Positions 8,127 through 22,000 of a stretch of DNA of 64,000 bases are shown piece by piece. Location of the stretch: contig JACZZP010000009.1 in NCBI GenBank assembly GCA_015183035.1, positions 2,356,001 through 2,420,000 of the forward strand, read 5' to 3'. The notes beneath the pieces are model-generated. The model was not told the DNA's origin, did no database searches, and saw only the letters and a list, made by a program, of their open reading frames with translations. Position numbers and translations under genes: made by a program. How positions within the stretch are numbered: the stretch's first letter is position 1; every line of letters starts with the position of its first letter. This DNA is from Meloidogyne chitwoodi. Lineage: Eukaryota; Nematoda; Chromadorea; Rhabditida; Meloidogynidae.

Positions 8127-9464
8127 TGAAATATCTGTCGTTATAGTTCTATTCCTATCTAACATCAATAATGAATCAATTTCTCCCATTGCTATTAAGA
8201 CAATCCCTCCACTTGGAACTGGTTCATTGAAGGTCAATTTTACACTTGTAGTACCATTTTTTATTAAATCGAACACTTCTGGTCCATTATCCTCTTGACT
8301 ATTTGTAAGATTGAAAACAAAAAAGCAAAATCCTGCGTTGGCATATCTAAACATAGATATGCCATTGCTTTCAGGTGTTCCTGCATATCCAATCGCTTCT
8401 TGCATGTCATGATATGCCCGCGCATACTTTCCGTTTGGAAAATCAAGGGAGTAAGGTGTTGTGGGATAAGTAACTCCTCCTGTTGTTATAGAAATATCTC
8501 TCAAATTAAAGTGACGAAAATAGAATGGTACATATTTTTGATGACCGACAAAGCTTCTATTATCAATCATTCCTAATATTATTCTTCTTGGGACTTGGTC
8601 CATCCATAAATTTGCGTTAAACTCCGTTCGGTGTTCGCTTATAAATAATGATTTTAATGAAGTTTTTCTCATAGGGTAGCGTGCTGGTTTTAATTCTAAC
8701 TTTTTTGAAATATCGAAGGCTAGACTGTCCATTAGTTCAATTTTCTTAACATAAAGCTTGCATGACTGGATTTCCAAGTGATATGTAGGCGCAGTATCCC
8801 ATGGAGCGCTTATCAAAAATTTGGACTCGTTAGGTAATAATTCAATGTCCACTTCACATTGATTAACTAAATATCGCGGTTGATTGCAAATATCAATATC
8901 TAATTTGGCCATAAATTGAGCACTTTTAGGTTTTCCATCCTCGAAAAATAATCTCTTCCTTGATTTATAGCCATAATTAGTTTCAATTACTCCTGCAGCA
9001 GTTTGAGTATCTCCATCGTCGTAATATCCTGCTACAGAGAGATATGAATTTTTTACACTTTGCGGATAAGTGAGCTCATAATCGAAAATACTTTTATAAG
9101 CCATAAGAGAATTTCCTTCAAATACTTGGGTACCATTTATACTCATTCGACAATTTTTCCAAATTGTGTGTCCAATGAGCTGACATATACCTACATTATC
9201 ATCTTTATCTATATCAACGAGCTTTCCGTCCTTTTCTTTTTTTATTCTTAGTTCAGTAAAAATATAACATTTGGCCAAATCAATATAATTTGTTGTTGCG
9301 TGAATTTTAAAATGAAACGGGGTAATATTTACAGGGTTAAGAGTGAGTAGTTCAATGAAAGATGAGCTGCTAATACTAACATTTGTACTGGGAGTTTCGA
9401 AAAAAGAGAGTGCATTAGTTATTGCATTTCCAGAATCACGATCAATTTTTTGATGAATGGACAT
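8121..9464 (-). CDS. Maverick major capsid protein (double jelly-roll)
   Basis: This 447-residue protein shares its N-terminal signature with the capsid gene at 41435: KIDRDSGNAITNALSFFETP here, KIDKDSAEGVDNRITFFSVP there. Further shared blocks are the YLDL/YIDL strand, a SINGxQxF segment and a RRxIxxxxN segment followed by a conserved aromatic stretch. These are features of the Polinton double jelly-roll MCP, which forms pseudohexameric capsomers. About 450-650 residues is usual. It follows the minor capsid gene on the minus strand, and its stop overlaps the TATA box of the next gene. No strong TATA box was found between 9465 and 9545. Confidence 0.88.
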   Translation of the reverse strand: MSIHQKIDRDSGNAITNALSFFETPSTNVSISSSSFIELLTLNPVNITPFHFKIHATTNYIDLAKCYIFTELRIKKEKDGKLVDIDKDDNVGICQLIGHTIWKNCRMSINGTQVFEGNSLMAYKSIFDYELTYPQSVKNSYLSVAGYYDDGDTQTAAGVIETNYGYKSRKRLFFEDGKPKSAQFMAKLDIDICNQPRYLVNQCEVDIELLPNESKFLISAPWDTAPTYHLEIQSCKLYVKKIELMDSLAFDISKKLELKPARYPMRKTSLKSLFISEHRTEFNANLWMDQVPRRIILGMIDNRSFVGHQKYVPFYFRHFNLRDISITTGGVTYPTTPYSLDFPNGKYARAYHDMQEAIGYAGTPESNGISMFRYANAGFCFFVFNLTNSQEDNGPEVFDLIKNGTTSVKLTFNEPVPSGGIVLIAMGEIDSLLMLDRNRTITTDISV

Positions 9465-9545
9465 TTTTAAATATTTAATAAAGACCGAAGGTATCTATTT
9501 TTTGACGTTTCTTTTTTTGAATAAGAGAGGGTCGTTTTCCAACAA

Positions 9546-10016
9546 TTATTTGATGACTATTTTCTTTTGAAAATGGTGAATTTTCCTTTTGAGGCCTTTT
9601 ATACTACTTTTTCTAATGCGTAATCCTGTACCGAACTGTTTTGGCATCCCTCCTTGCTCAAGAAGTCTATCTAAGCCACGCTTTCCCTCATTTATTACAT
9701 TCTGCTTCAGATTTAATTGTGGACTTTCTTTATCTGATTGGACATTTTCTGCATTCTCTAATATTCTCCCCCCAGTTGCTAAAGCCTCTTTAGCAACCGC
9801 TGTGCCCGCGCGTTTTGCATAAGGTAAAAGAAAGCGCCAAAAATGTCTGAGTACATCTCCGACACCACCTCCTGTTTGTCTACCGTATCCTCGTTGATAA
9901 GGAGCAAGTCCCCGGAAATAATGTATAGGCTCATTGGAGCCTTCCCCTATCTGATTAATAGAAATGTGATAATCATCATATCCAACTGTTCTGGTGTCGA
10001 ATGGAATATGAACCAT
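9546..10016 (-). CDS. Maverick minor capsid / core protein
   Basis: This 156-residue basic protein has the signature YFRGLAPYQRGYG, then a Gly-rich link, RFLLPYAKRAGTAVAKEAL and a Lys/Arg-rich tail. The protein at 41008 shows the same series (YFQGTRYQRGFG, RFLMPIVKNI, GQEALTAGRNLLEDV) and also precedes the capsid gene. Such proteins are widespread in Mavericks and are compared with adenovirus core or minor capsid proteins; the exact role is inferred. The start is the first ATG of the frame. Upstream on the minus strand there is a TATTTAA-like word and CCACCC about 55-75 bp away. Confidence 0.75.
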   Translation of the reverse strand: MVHIPFDTRTVGYDDYHISINQIGEGSNEPIHYFRGLAPYQRGYGRQTGGGVGDVLRHFWRFLLPYAKRAGTAVAKEALATGGRILENAENVQSDKESPQLNLKQNVINEGKRGLDRLLEQGGMPKQFGTGLRIRKSSIKGLKRKIHHFQKKIVIK

Positions 10017-10206
10017 GTTATGATAAATCTATGATAATTTAATTTAAAAAATGAGCAGAAATTTGAATGCTTAAATAGTAGGGTGGAAACGTATCCGTCA
10101 TAACAACAAACAAATTAGGATTCTAAATTTCTATATTTAATAAATAAATAAATTTAAAACAAAAGTATTATAAAATCTATTTTTATTTATTTAAAAAAAT
10201 CTATTC

Positions 10207-11121
10207 TCATAAATTCATATCATTTGATGTTCCTTCTCCAGATTGTTTACAGACTTGTCTTCGACGTCTCCTCTCAGCTCCAGAACGAGCCTTTAAAAGA
10301 TTATAATTTTATTCGTTATTAAAAGTAATAAATTCAGGTTAAGAGTAAACATAATTTAAATGTTTAAACGAACTTTTCCAGTTCTTTGTCCCCGGTTCTC
10401 CTGGATTATTGATGAAGTACATTCATCCATATGGACTGACTCAATCTAAAAATATTTTTAAAAAAGAAAAAGTTTTAAATTTTACGTTAAGAGGATAAAT
10501 GTCCATCTCTTGGTAGGCAAGTTCATGAACAATTTCGATGGTTCCTTGCTGTGAACTATTCCTGACTGTAAAATGAAATTAGAAAAATGATCAATTTAAA
10601 TATTTACTAGCAGATTTTTTGAATCGTTTTCTTTTTGATGGTTGCCAATCTGGATCATTTTCATCCTCTTCTGAGAGTTCTGCATCAGTCCATTCGTCGC
10701 AGTAAATTGAAGGGGGTGGCGGTAGATCGGCGGCGGTCAAACTATGGAAAACTGGTGTTGTTGAGTCACGCTCCAAATGTTCAAGCGCCCATTTATTTTT
10801 TAGCACGGTACAACCCTTAGGAAAAATAAAAATAAATTTAATAAAAATTTAAAAATATATTAATTAATTATAAAAAGTTTAAATTTAATAGTTGTTGAAA
10901 TATACCTCCAAGTGCGACTCGTCTTCCCAAGATAGTGCGTCAAAACCATAATTCTTCCATTTAATTAAATATTGCCGTTGTCTTTGTCCAGTCCTTTCAT
11001 TTTGCACAATTCTAGATGTTAGAATTGATTGAACTTCGAATTGGCCTTCATTAATTGGCGTTGTTGTTTGTCTCGGTGGAGTTGAAAGACCATTTCTTGA
11101 AGGAGGTCGTAAATTAAACAT
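10207..11121 (-). CDS. Chromodomain protein, five exons
   Basis: I read exons 11121-10906, 10815-10608, 10565-10486, 10445-10374 and 10290-10207. All introns are GT-AG and short (34-90 bp), and the frame closes at 219 residues. Residues about 28-80 form a chromodomain: FEVQSILTSR, then YLIKWKNYG, SWEDESHLE and, after the first intron, a helix with KWALEHLE. The aromatic cage positions (F, W, Y) are kept, so methyl-lysine binding is plausible. An acidic stretch, a basic cluster (KRKRFKK) and a basic tail follow; no chromo-shadow domain is obvious. It lies 190 bp from the minor capsid gene, so it could be element cargo or a host gene beside the insertion. Splicing is predicted, not proven. Confidence 0.72.
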
Positions 11122-11296
11122 TATTATCTTTAAAATTGATAAAAAATTAAAAATAAAAAGATTTTTAAATTCAAAAAATTATGAAATGTTATATAATGAT
11201 AAATTTTAGAAAAATGGTAAAATGCAAAATATTTAAAAATGAACTATGAAATGAGTGAAAATTAAGAGGCATAAAGTAACCAGACCAATCAGAAAT

Positions 11297-11620
11297 CAAG
11301 TATCCAGGCCAAAGCCGGTCCCTGAAGTCAAGTATCCAGGCCAAAGCCGGTCCCTGAAGTCAAGTATCCAGGCCAAAGCCGGTCCCTGAAGTCAAGTATC
11401 CAGGCCAAAGCCGGTCCCTGAAGTCAAGTATCCAGGCCAAAGCCGGTCCCTGAAGTCAAGTATCCAGGCCAAAGCCGGTCCCTGAAGTCAAGTATCCAGG
11501 CCAAAGCCGGTCCCTGAAGTCAAGTATCCAGGCCAAAGCCGGTCTCTGAAGTCAAGTATCCAGGCCAAAGCCGGTCCCTGAAGTCAAGTTTCCAGGCCAA
11601 AGCCGATCCCTGAAATCAAG
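11297..11620. repeat. Tandem repeat, 32-bp unit, 10 copies
   Basis: Ten nearly identical 32-bp units, each containing CCAGGCCAAAGCCGGTCCCT, lie head to tail. The last unit has several changes. They are much more GC-rich than their surroundings and are not a multiple of three, so no open frame persists. Confidence 0.92.
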
Positions 11621-12750
11621 GTAGGGCCCCCAAACTAAATTTAAAATTTAAATATTTTATTAAAAATGGGAACTTAGGAAAGGAAAAATTAACCAATCTA
11701 TATATAAAAGGAATGTTTGTTTGTTTTGTTTGTCCTTTTATAGACAAATGTTTGAGGGGAAGTGAAAATAAATATTTAAAATAAAATAAATAAAACAAAT
11801 TTAAATTAAAAATAAATAAAGATAAAATTAAAAATAAATAAAATTAATATTTAAATTAAAAATAAATAATAAAATAAATATTAAAATAAATAATAAAATA
11901 AATAGTAAATTAAAATAAATAAAAATAAAAATAAATAATTTAAATAAATAAAAAAAATATAAATAAAAAATATAAATGAAAATAAATGAAAAAAGTTCCA
12001 TTTATATATTGAAGTCGATGTCGTTTATTCAATAATTTTTTATTGCACTTTTTGACTTTTGCCGCCGATTTTTCTGTTTTTATTCACGAATCAAGATAAG
12101 ATCTGGAAAAGAAAATTTAAATAAAAAACGGAATTTTTTTATTTTATTCACGCTTTTATCTGATCAAGGTCAAGCGCTAAAAAATGCCACCGCGCGCGAA
12201 AAATAATTCAAAAAATAAATGTAGAACCCAAAAGATCACCCATAATAATATCACTTGGTATTTTAAAAATTTGATCATTTAAACATTTGGCATTTTGACT
12301 TTTTGATATTATGTAAGTTTGATATTTTGAAATGGTAATAATATAAGGAATGTTGGTATAATCCAAAAAGAGCTTATTTTCTTATCCCTCCCAAGATCAA
12401 AAAATCATTTTTTTATTTTTAATGATTTTCGACTTTTTTATCTCCTCCCCTATCTTTAATAATAATTTATTTTTTAATTTAATTTTTATTTAATTTTAAT
12501 TAATTTATTTAAATGTATACTGTATTATTCCTAGATCATTCGCACGCGAAAAATAGTTTTTAAAAAATAACTGGAATCCAAAAAATATCTGGAACCCAGA
12601 AAGATCAATTATATTGGGGGAGGGGTAGATCCAGAGAATTAATCAAATTATCAATCAATCATTACCCTGTCAATCATTTATGATAGGTACATATGTACCT
12701 ATCAATCAAATCATTTAAAGGTCTTGATTTCCTCTTAAAATTATCCATTA
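11621..12750. other. AT-rich non-coding stretch with small repeats
   Basis: No gene is supported here. At 11700-11770 lies a hairpin-forming segment (TATAAAAGGA ... TCCTTTTATA) with GTTTGTTTGTTT, and a near copy lies at 57765-57835. From 11765 to 11990 are simple A/T runs. A segment with CGCGCGCGAAAAATA at about 12187 has a diverged second copy at about 12541. Confidence 0.6.
12681..12704. repeat. Perfect 24-bp palindrome
   Basis: TGATAGGTACAT at 12681-12692 is followed at once by its exact reverse complement. It could be a small transposon relic or a protein-binding site. Confidence 0.7.
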
Positions 12751-13060
12751 GGTATTGGCTTCCCTTTGATTTTGGTTTTTTTCTCATCCAAAATGTCCGA
12801 ATCGTCCTTTAGGTCTTGGCTTCCCTTTGATTTTGGTTTTTTTCTCATCCAAAATGTCCGAATCGTCCTTTAGGTATTGGCTTCTCTTTAATTTTGCCGC
12901 TTTTCCTCTCCAATTTGTCCGAAACCTTTTCAAGGTCGGACAAATTGGTGGTTTTTCACACGAAATCCTCCAATAGGTCTTGGCTTCCCTTTGATCTTTA
13001 CCGCTTTTACTCCTCCGATTTGTCCGAAACCTTTTCAAGGTCGGACAAATTGGGGGGGTT
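12751..13060. repeat. Degenerate tandem repeats beside the satellite
   Basis: Units starting GGT(A/C)TTGGCTTC occur at 12751, 12812 and 12873 (61-bp spacing) and again at 12976. The last two are followed by an imperfect hairpin, TTTGTCCGAAACC ... GGTCGGACAAAT, present at about 12914 and about 13018. The block stops 8 bp before the 72-bp satellite. Confidence 0.7.
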
Positions 13061-13068
13061 CACTACTT

Positions 13069-16000
13069 GAGTATAATAGAAATAAATCCTCATCACTGTT
13101 ATAAGTACAAAAAATATTAAATTGGTGGAATACAATATATGAGTATAATAGAAATAAATCTTCATCACTGTTATAAGTACAAAAAATATTAAATTGGTGG
13201 AATACAATATATGAGTATAATAGAAATAAATCCTCATCACTGTTATAAGTACAAAAAATATTAAATTGGTGGAATACAATATATGAGTATAATAGAAATA
13301 AATCCTCATCACTGTTATAATTACAAAAAATATTAAATTGGTGGAATACAATATATGAGTATAATAGAAATAAATCTTCATCACTGTTATAAGTACAAAA
13401 AATATTAAATTGGTGGAATACAATATATGAGTATAATAGAAATAAATCCTCATCACTGTTATAAGTACAAAAAATATTAAATTGGTGGAATACAATATAT
13501 GAGTATAATATAAATAAATCCTCATCACTGTTATAAGTACAAAAAATATTAAATTGGTGGAATACAATATATGAGTATAATAGAAATAAATTCTCATCAC
13601 TGTTATAAGTACAAAAAATATTAAATTGGTGGAATACAATATATGAGTATAATAGAAATAAATCCTCTTCACTGTTATAAGTACAAAAAATATTAAATTG
13701 GTGGAATACAATATATGAGTATAATAGAAATAAATCCTCATCACTGTTATAAGTACAAAAAATATTAAATTGGTGGAATACAATATATGAGTATAATAGA
13801 AATAAATTCTCATCACTGTTATAATTACAAAAAATATTAAATTGGTGGAATACAATATATGAGTATAATAGAAATAAATCTTCATCACTGTTATAAGTAC
13901 AAAAAATATTAAATTGGTGGAATACAATATATGAGTATAATAGAAATAAATCTCATCACTGTTATAAGTACAAAAAATATTAAATTGGTGGAATACAATA
14001 TATGAGTATAATAGAAATAAATCTTCATCACTGCTATAAGTACAAAAAATATTAAATTGGTGGAATACAATATATGAGTATAACAGAAATAAATCCTCAT
14101 CACTGTTATAAGTACAAAAAATATTAAATTGGTGGAATACAATATATGAGTATAATAGAAATAAATCTTCATCACTGTTATAAGTACAAAAAATATTAAA
14201 TTGGTGGAATACAATATATGAGTATAATAGAAATAAATCCTCATCACTGTTATAAGTACAAAAAATATTAAATTGGTGGAATACAATATATGAGTATAAT
14301 AGAAATAAATCTTCATCACTGTTATAAGTACAAAAAATATTAAATTGGTGGAATACAATATATGAGTATAATAGAAATAAATCCTCATCACTGTTATAAG
14401 TACAAAAAATATTAAATTGGTGGAATACAATATATGAGTATAATAGAAATAAATCCTCATCACTGTTATAAGTACAAAAAATATTAAATTGGTGGAATAC
14501 AATATATGAGTATAACAGAAATAAATCCTCATCACTGTTATAAGTACAAAAAATATTAAATTGGTGGAATACAATATATGAGTATAATAGAAATAAATCC
14601 TCATCACTGTTATAAGTACAAAAAATATTAAATTGGTGGAATACAATATATGAGTATAACAGAAATAAATCCTCATCACTGTTATAAGTACAAAAAATAT
14701 TAAATTGGTGGAATACAATATATGAGTATAATAGAAATAAATCCTCATCACTGTTATAAGTACAAAAAATATTAAATTGGTGGAATACAATATATGAGTA
14801 TAATAGAAATAAATCCTCATCACTGTTATAATTACAAAAAATATTAAATTGGTGGAATACAATATATGAGTATAATAGAAATAAATCCACATCACTGTTA
14901 TAATTACAAAAAATATTAAATTGGTGGAATACAATATATGAGTATAATAGAAATAAATCCTCATCACTGTTATAAGTACAAAAAATATTAAATTGGTGGA
15001 ATACAATATATGAGTATAATAGAAATAAATCCTCATCACTGTTATAATTACAAAAAATATTAAATTGGTGGAATACAATATATGAGTATAATAGAAATAA
15101 ATCTTCATCACTGTTATAAGTACAAAAAATATTAAATTGGTGGAATACAATATATGAGTATAATAGAAATAAATCCTCTTCACTGTTATAAGTACAAAAA
15201 ATATTAAATTGGTGGAATACAATATATGAGTATAATAGAAATAAATCCTCATCACTGTTATAATTACAAAAAATATTAAATTGGTGGAATACAATATATG
15301 AGTATAATAGAAATAAATCTTCATCACTGTTATAAGTACAAAAAATATTAAATTGGTGGAATACAATATATGAGTATAATAGAAATTAATCTTCATCACT
15401 GTTATAAGTACAAAAAATATTAAATTGGTGGAATACAATATATGAGTATAATAGAAATATATCCTCATCACTGTTATAAGTACAAAAAATATTAAATTGG
15501 TGGAATACAATATATGAGTATCATAGAAATAAATCTTCATCACTGTTATAAGTACAAAAAATATTAAATTGGTGGAATACAATATATGAGTATAATAGAA
15601 ATAAATCCTCATCACTGTTATAAGTACAAAAAATATTAAATTGGTGGAATACAATATATGAGTATAATAGAAATAAATCCTCATCACTGTTATAATTACA
15701 AAAAATATTAAATTGGTGGAATACAATATATGAGTATAATAGAAATAAATCCACATCACTGTTATAATTACAAAAAATATTAAATTGGTGGAATACAATA
15801 TATGAGTATAATAGAAATAAATCCTCATCACTGTTATAAGTACAAAAAATATTAAATTGGTGGAATACAATATATGAGTATAATAGAAATAAATCCTCAT
15901 CACTGTTATAATTACAAAAAATATTAAATTGGTGGAATACAATATATGAGTATAATAGAAATAAATCTTCATCACTGTTATAAGTACAAAAAATATTAAA

Positions 16001-19000
16001 TTGGTGGAATACAATATATGAGTATAATAGAAATAAATCCTCTTCACTGTTATAAGTACAAAAAATATTAAATTGGTGGAATACAATATATGAGTATAAT
16101 AGAAATAAATCCTCATCACTGTTATAATTACAAAAAATATTAAATTGGTGGAATACAATATATGAGTATAATAGAAATAAATCTTCATCACTGTTATAAG
16201 TACAAAAAATATTAAATTGGTGGAATACAATATATGAGTATAATAGAAATTAATCTTCATCACTGTTATAAGTACAAAAAATATTAAATTGGTGGAATAC
16301 AATATATGAGTATAATAGAAATAAATCCTCATCACTGTTATAAGTACAAAAAATATTAAATTGGTGGAATACAATATATGAGTATCATAGAAATAAATCT
16401 TCATCACTGTTATAAGTACAAAAAATATTAAATTGGTGGAATACAATATATGAGTATAATAGAAATAAATCCTCATCACTGTTATAAGTACAAAAAATAT
16501 TAAATTGGTGGAATACAATATATGAGTATAATAGAAATAAATCCTCATCACTTTTATAATTACAAAAAATATTAAATTGGTGGAATACAATATATGAGTA
16601 TAATAGAAATAAATCCTCATCACTGTTATAAGTACAAAAAATATTAAATTGGTGGAATACAATATATGAGTATAATAGAAATAAATCTTCATCACTGTTA
16701 TAAGTACAAAAAATATTAAATTGGTGGAATACAATATATGAGTATAATAGAAATAAATCCTCATCACTGTTATAATTACAAAAAATATTAAATTGGTGGA
16801 ATACAATATATGAGTATAATAGAAATAAATCTTCATCACTGTTATAAGTACAAAAAATATTAAATTGGTGGAATACAATATATGAGTATAATAGAAATAA
16901 ATCCTCATCACTGTTATAAGTACAAAAATATTAAATTGGTGGAATACAATATATGAGTATAATAGAAATAAATCTTCATCACTGTTATAATTACAAAAAA
17001 TATTAAATTGGTGGAATACAATATATGAGTATAATAGAAATAAATCCTCATCACTGTTATAAGTACAAAAAATATTAAATTGGTGGAATACAATATATGA
17101 GTATAATAGAAATAAATCCTCATCACTGTTATAAGTACAAAAAATATTAAATTGGTGGAATACAATATATGAGTATAATAGAAATAAATTCTCATCACTG
17201 TTATAAGTACAAAAAATATTAAATTGGTGGAATACAATATATGAGTATAATAGAAATAAATCTTCATCACTGTTATAAGTACAAAAAATATTAAATTGGT
17301 GGAATACAATATATGAGTATAATAGAAATAAATCCACATCACTGTTATAATTACAAAAAATATTAAATTGGTGGAATACAATATATGAGTATAATAGAAA
17401 TAAATCCTCATCACTGTTATAAGTACAAAAAATATTAAATTGGTGGAATACAATATATGAGTATAATAGAAATAAATCCTCATCACTGTTATAATTACAA
17501 AAAATATTAAATTGGTGGAATACAATATATGAGTATAATAGAAATAAATCTTCATCACTGTTATAAGTACAAAAAATATTAAATTGGTGGAATACAATAT
17601 ATGAGTATAATAGAAATAAATCCTCTTCACTGTTATAAGTACAAAAAATATTAAATTGGTGGAATACAATATATGAGTATAATAGAAATAAATCCTCATC
17701 ACTGTTATAATTACAAAAAATATTAAATTGGTGGAATACAATATATGAGTATAATAGAAATAAATCTTCATCACTGTTATAAGTACAAAAAATATTAAAT
17801 TGGTGGAATACAATATATGAGTATAATAGAAATTAATCTTCATCACTGTTATAAGTACAAAAAATATTAAATTGGTGGAATACAATATATGAGTATAATA
17901 GAAATAAATCCTCATCACTGTTATAAGTACAAAAAATATTAAATTGGTGGAATACAATATATGAGTATCATAGAAATAAATCTTCATCACTGTTATAAGT
18001 ACAAAAAATATTAAATTGGTGGAATACAATATATGAGTATAATAGAAATAAATCCTCATCACTGTTATAAGTACAAAAAATATTAAATTGGTGGAATACA
18101 ATATATGAGTATAATAGAAATAAATCCTCATCACTTTTATAATTACAAAAAATATTAAATTGGTGGAATACAATATATGAGTATAATAGAAATAAATCCT
18201 CATCACTGTTATAAGTACAAAAAATATTAAATTGGTGGAATACAATATATGAGTATAATAGAAATAAATCTTCATCACTGTTATAAGTACAAAAAATATT
18301 AAATTGGTGGAATACAATATATGAGTATAATAGAAATAAATCCTCATCACTGTTATAATTACAAAAAATATTAAATTGGTGGAATACAATATATGAGTAT
18401 AATAGAAATAAATCTTCATCACTGTTATAAGTACAAAAAATATTAAATTGGTGGAATACAATATATGAGTATAATAGAAATAAATCCTCATCACTGTTAT
18501 AAGTACAAAAATATTAAATTGGTGGAATACAATATATGAGTATAATAGAAATAAATCTTCATCACTGTTATAATTACAAAAAATATTAAATTGGTGGAAT
18601 ACAATATATGAGTATAATAGAAATAAATCCTCATCACTGTTATAAGTACAAAAAATATTAAATTGGTGGAATACAATATATGAGTATAATAGAAATAAAT
18701 CCTCATCACTGTTATAAGTACAAAAAATATTAAATTGGTGGAATACAATATATGAGTATAATAGAAATAAATTCTCATCACTGTTATAAGTACAAAAAAT
18801 ATTAAATTGGTGGAATACAATATATGAGTATAATAGAAATAAATCTTCATCACTGTTATAAGTACAAAAAATATTAAATTGGTGGAATACAATATATGAG
18901 TATAATAGAAATAAATCCTCATCACTGTTATAAGTACAAAAAATATTAAATTGGTGGAATACAATATATGAGTATAATAGAAATAAATTCTCATCACTGT

Positions 19001-22000
19001 TATAAGTACAAAAAATATTAAATTGGTGGAATACAATATATGAGTATAATAGAAATAAATCCTCTTCACTGTTATAAGTACAAAAAATATTAAATTGGTG
19101 GAATACAATATATGAGTATAATAGAAATAAATCCTCATCACTGTTATAATTACAAAAAATATTAAATTGGTGGAATACAATATATGAGTATAATAGAAAT
19201 AAATCCTCATCACTGATATAAGTACAAAAAATATTAAATTGGTGGAATACAATATATGAGTATAATAGAAATAAATCTTCATCACTGTTATAAGTACAAA
19301 AAATATTAAATTGGTGGAATACAATATATGAGTATAATAGAAATAAATCCTCATCACTGTTATAATTACAAAAAATATTAAATTGGTGGAATACAATATA
19401 TGAGTATCATAGAAATAAATCTTCATCACTGTTATAAGTACAAAAAATATTAAATTGGTGGAATACAATATATGAGTATAATAGAAATAAATCCTCATCA
19501 CTGTTATAAGTACAAAAAATATTAAATTGGTGGAATACAATATATGAGTATAATAGAAATAAATCCTCATCACTGTTATAATTACAAAAAATATTAAATT
19601 GGTGGAATACAATATATGAGTATAATAGAAATAAATCCTCATCACTGTTATAATTACAAAAAATATTAAATTGGTGGAATACAATATATGAGTATCATAG
19701 AAATAAATCTTCATCACTGTTATAAGTACAAAAAATATTAAATTGGTGGAATACAATATATGAGTATAATAGAAATAAATCCTCATCACTGTTATAAGTA
19801 CAAAAAATATTAAATTGGTGGAATACAATATATGAGTATAATAGAAATAAATCCTCATCACTGTTATAATTACAAAAAATATTAAATTGGTGGAATACAA
19901 TATATGAGTATAATAGAAATAAATCCTCATCACTGTTATAATTACAAAAAATATTAAATTGGTGGAATACAATATATTAGTATAATAGAAATAAATCCTC
20001 ATCACTGTTATAATTACAAAAAATATTAAATTGGTGGAATACAATATATGAGTATAATAGAAATAAATCCTCATCACTGTTATAAGTACAAAAAATATTA
20101 AATTGGTGGAATACAATATATGAGTATAATAGAAATAAATCCTCATCACTGTTATAATTACAAAAAATATTAAATTGGTGGAATACAATATATGAGTATA
20201 ATAGAAATAAATCCTCATCACTGTTATAAGTACAAAAAATATTAAATTGGTGGAATACAATATATGAGTATAATAGAAATAAATCCTCATCACTGTTATA
20301 ATTACAAAAAATATTAAATTGGTGGAATACAATATATGAGTATAATAGAAATAAATCCTCATCACTGTTATAAGTACAAAAAATATTAAATTGGTGGAAT
20401 ACAATATATGAGTATAATAGAAATAAATCCTCATCACTGTTATAATTACAAAAAATATTAAATTGGTGGAATACAATATATGAGTATAATAGAAATAAAT
20501 CCTCATCACTGTTATAATTACAAAAAATATTAAATTAGTGGAATACAATATATGAGTATAATAGAAATAAATCCTCATCACTGTTATAAGTACAAAAAAT
20601 ATTAAATTGGTGGAATACAATATATGAGTATAATAGAAATAAATCCTCATCACTGTTATAATTACAAAAAATATTAAATTGGTGGAATACAATATATGAG
20701 TATAATAGAAATAAATCCTCATCACTGTTATAATTACAAAAAATATTAAATTGGTGGAATACAATATATGAGTATAATAGAAATAAATCCTCATCACTGT
20801 TATAAGTACAAAAAATATTAAATTGGTGGAATACAATATATGAGTATAATAGAAATAAATCCTCATCACTGTTATAAGTACAAAAAATATTAAATTGGTG
20901 GAATACAATATATGAGTATAATAGAAATAAATCCTCATCACTGTTATAATTACAAAAAATATTAAATTGGTGGAATACAATATATGAGTATAATAGAAAT
21001 AAATCCTCATCACTGTTATAATTACAAAAAATATTAAATTGGTGGAATACAATATATGAGTATAATAGAAATAAATCCTCATCACTGTTATAAGTACAAA
21101 AAATATTAAATTGGTGGAATACAATATATGAGTATAATAGAAATAAATCCTCATCACTGTTATAAGTACAAAAAATATTAAATTGGTGGAATACAATATA
21201 TGAGTATAATAGAAATAAATCCTCATCACTGTTATAATTACAAAAAATATTAAATTGGTGGAATACAATATATTAGTATAATAGAAATAAATCCTCATCA
21301 CTGTTATAATTACAAAAAATATTAAATTGGTGGAATACAATATATGAGTATAATAGAAATAAATCCTCATCACTGTTATAAGTACAAAAAATATTAAATT
21401 GGTGGAATACAATATATGAGTATAATAGAAATAAATCCTCATCACTGTTATAATTACAAAAAATATTAAATTGGTGGAATACAATATATGAGTATAATAG
21501 AAATAAATCCTCATCACTGTTATAAGTACAAAAAATATTAAATTGGTGGAATACAATATATGAGTATAATAGAAATAAATCCTCATCACTGTTATAATTA
21601 CAAAAAATATTAAATTGGTGGAATACAATATATGAGTATAATAGAAATAAATCCTCATCACTGTTATAATTACAAAAAATATTAAATTGGTGGAATACAA
21701 TATATGAGTATAATAGAAATAAATCCTCATCACTGTTATAAGTACAAAAAATATTAAATTGGTGGAATACAATATATGAGTATAATAGAAATAAATCCTC
21801 ATCACTGTTATAATTACAAAAAATATTAAATTGGTGGAATACAATATATGAGTATAATAGAAATAAATCCTCATCACTGTTATAAGTACAAAAAATATTA
21901 AATTGGTGGAATACAATATATGAGTATAATAGAAATAAATCCTCATCACTGTTATAATTACAAAAAATATTAAATTGGTGGAATACAATATATGAGTATA

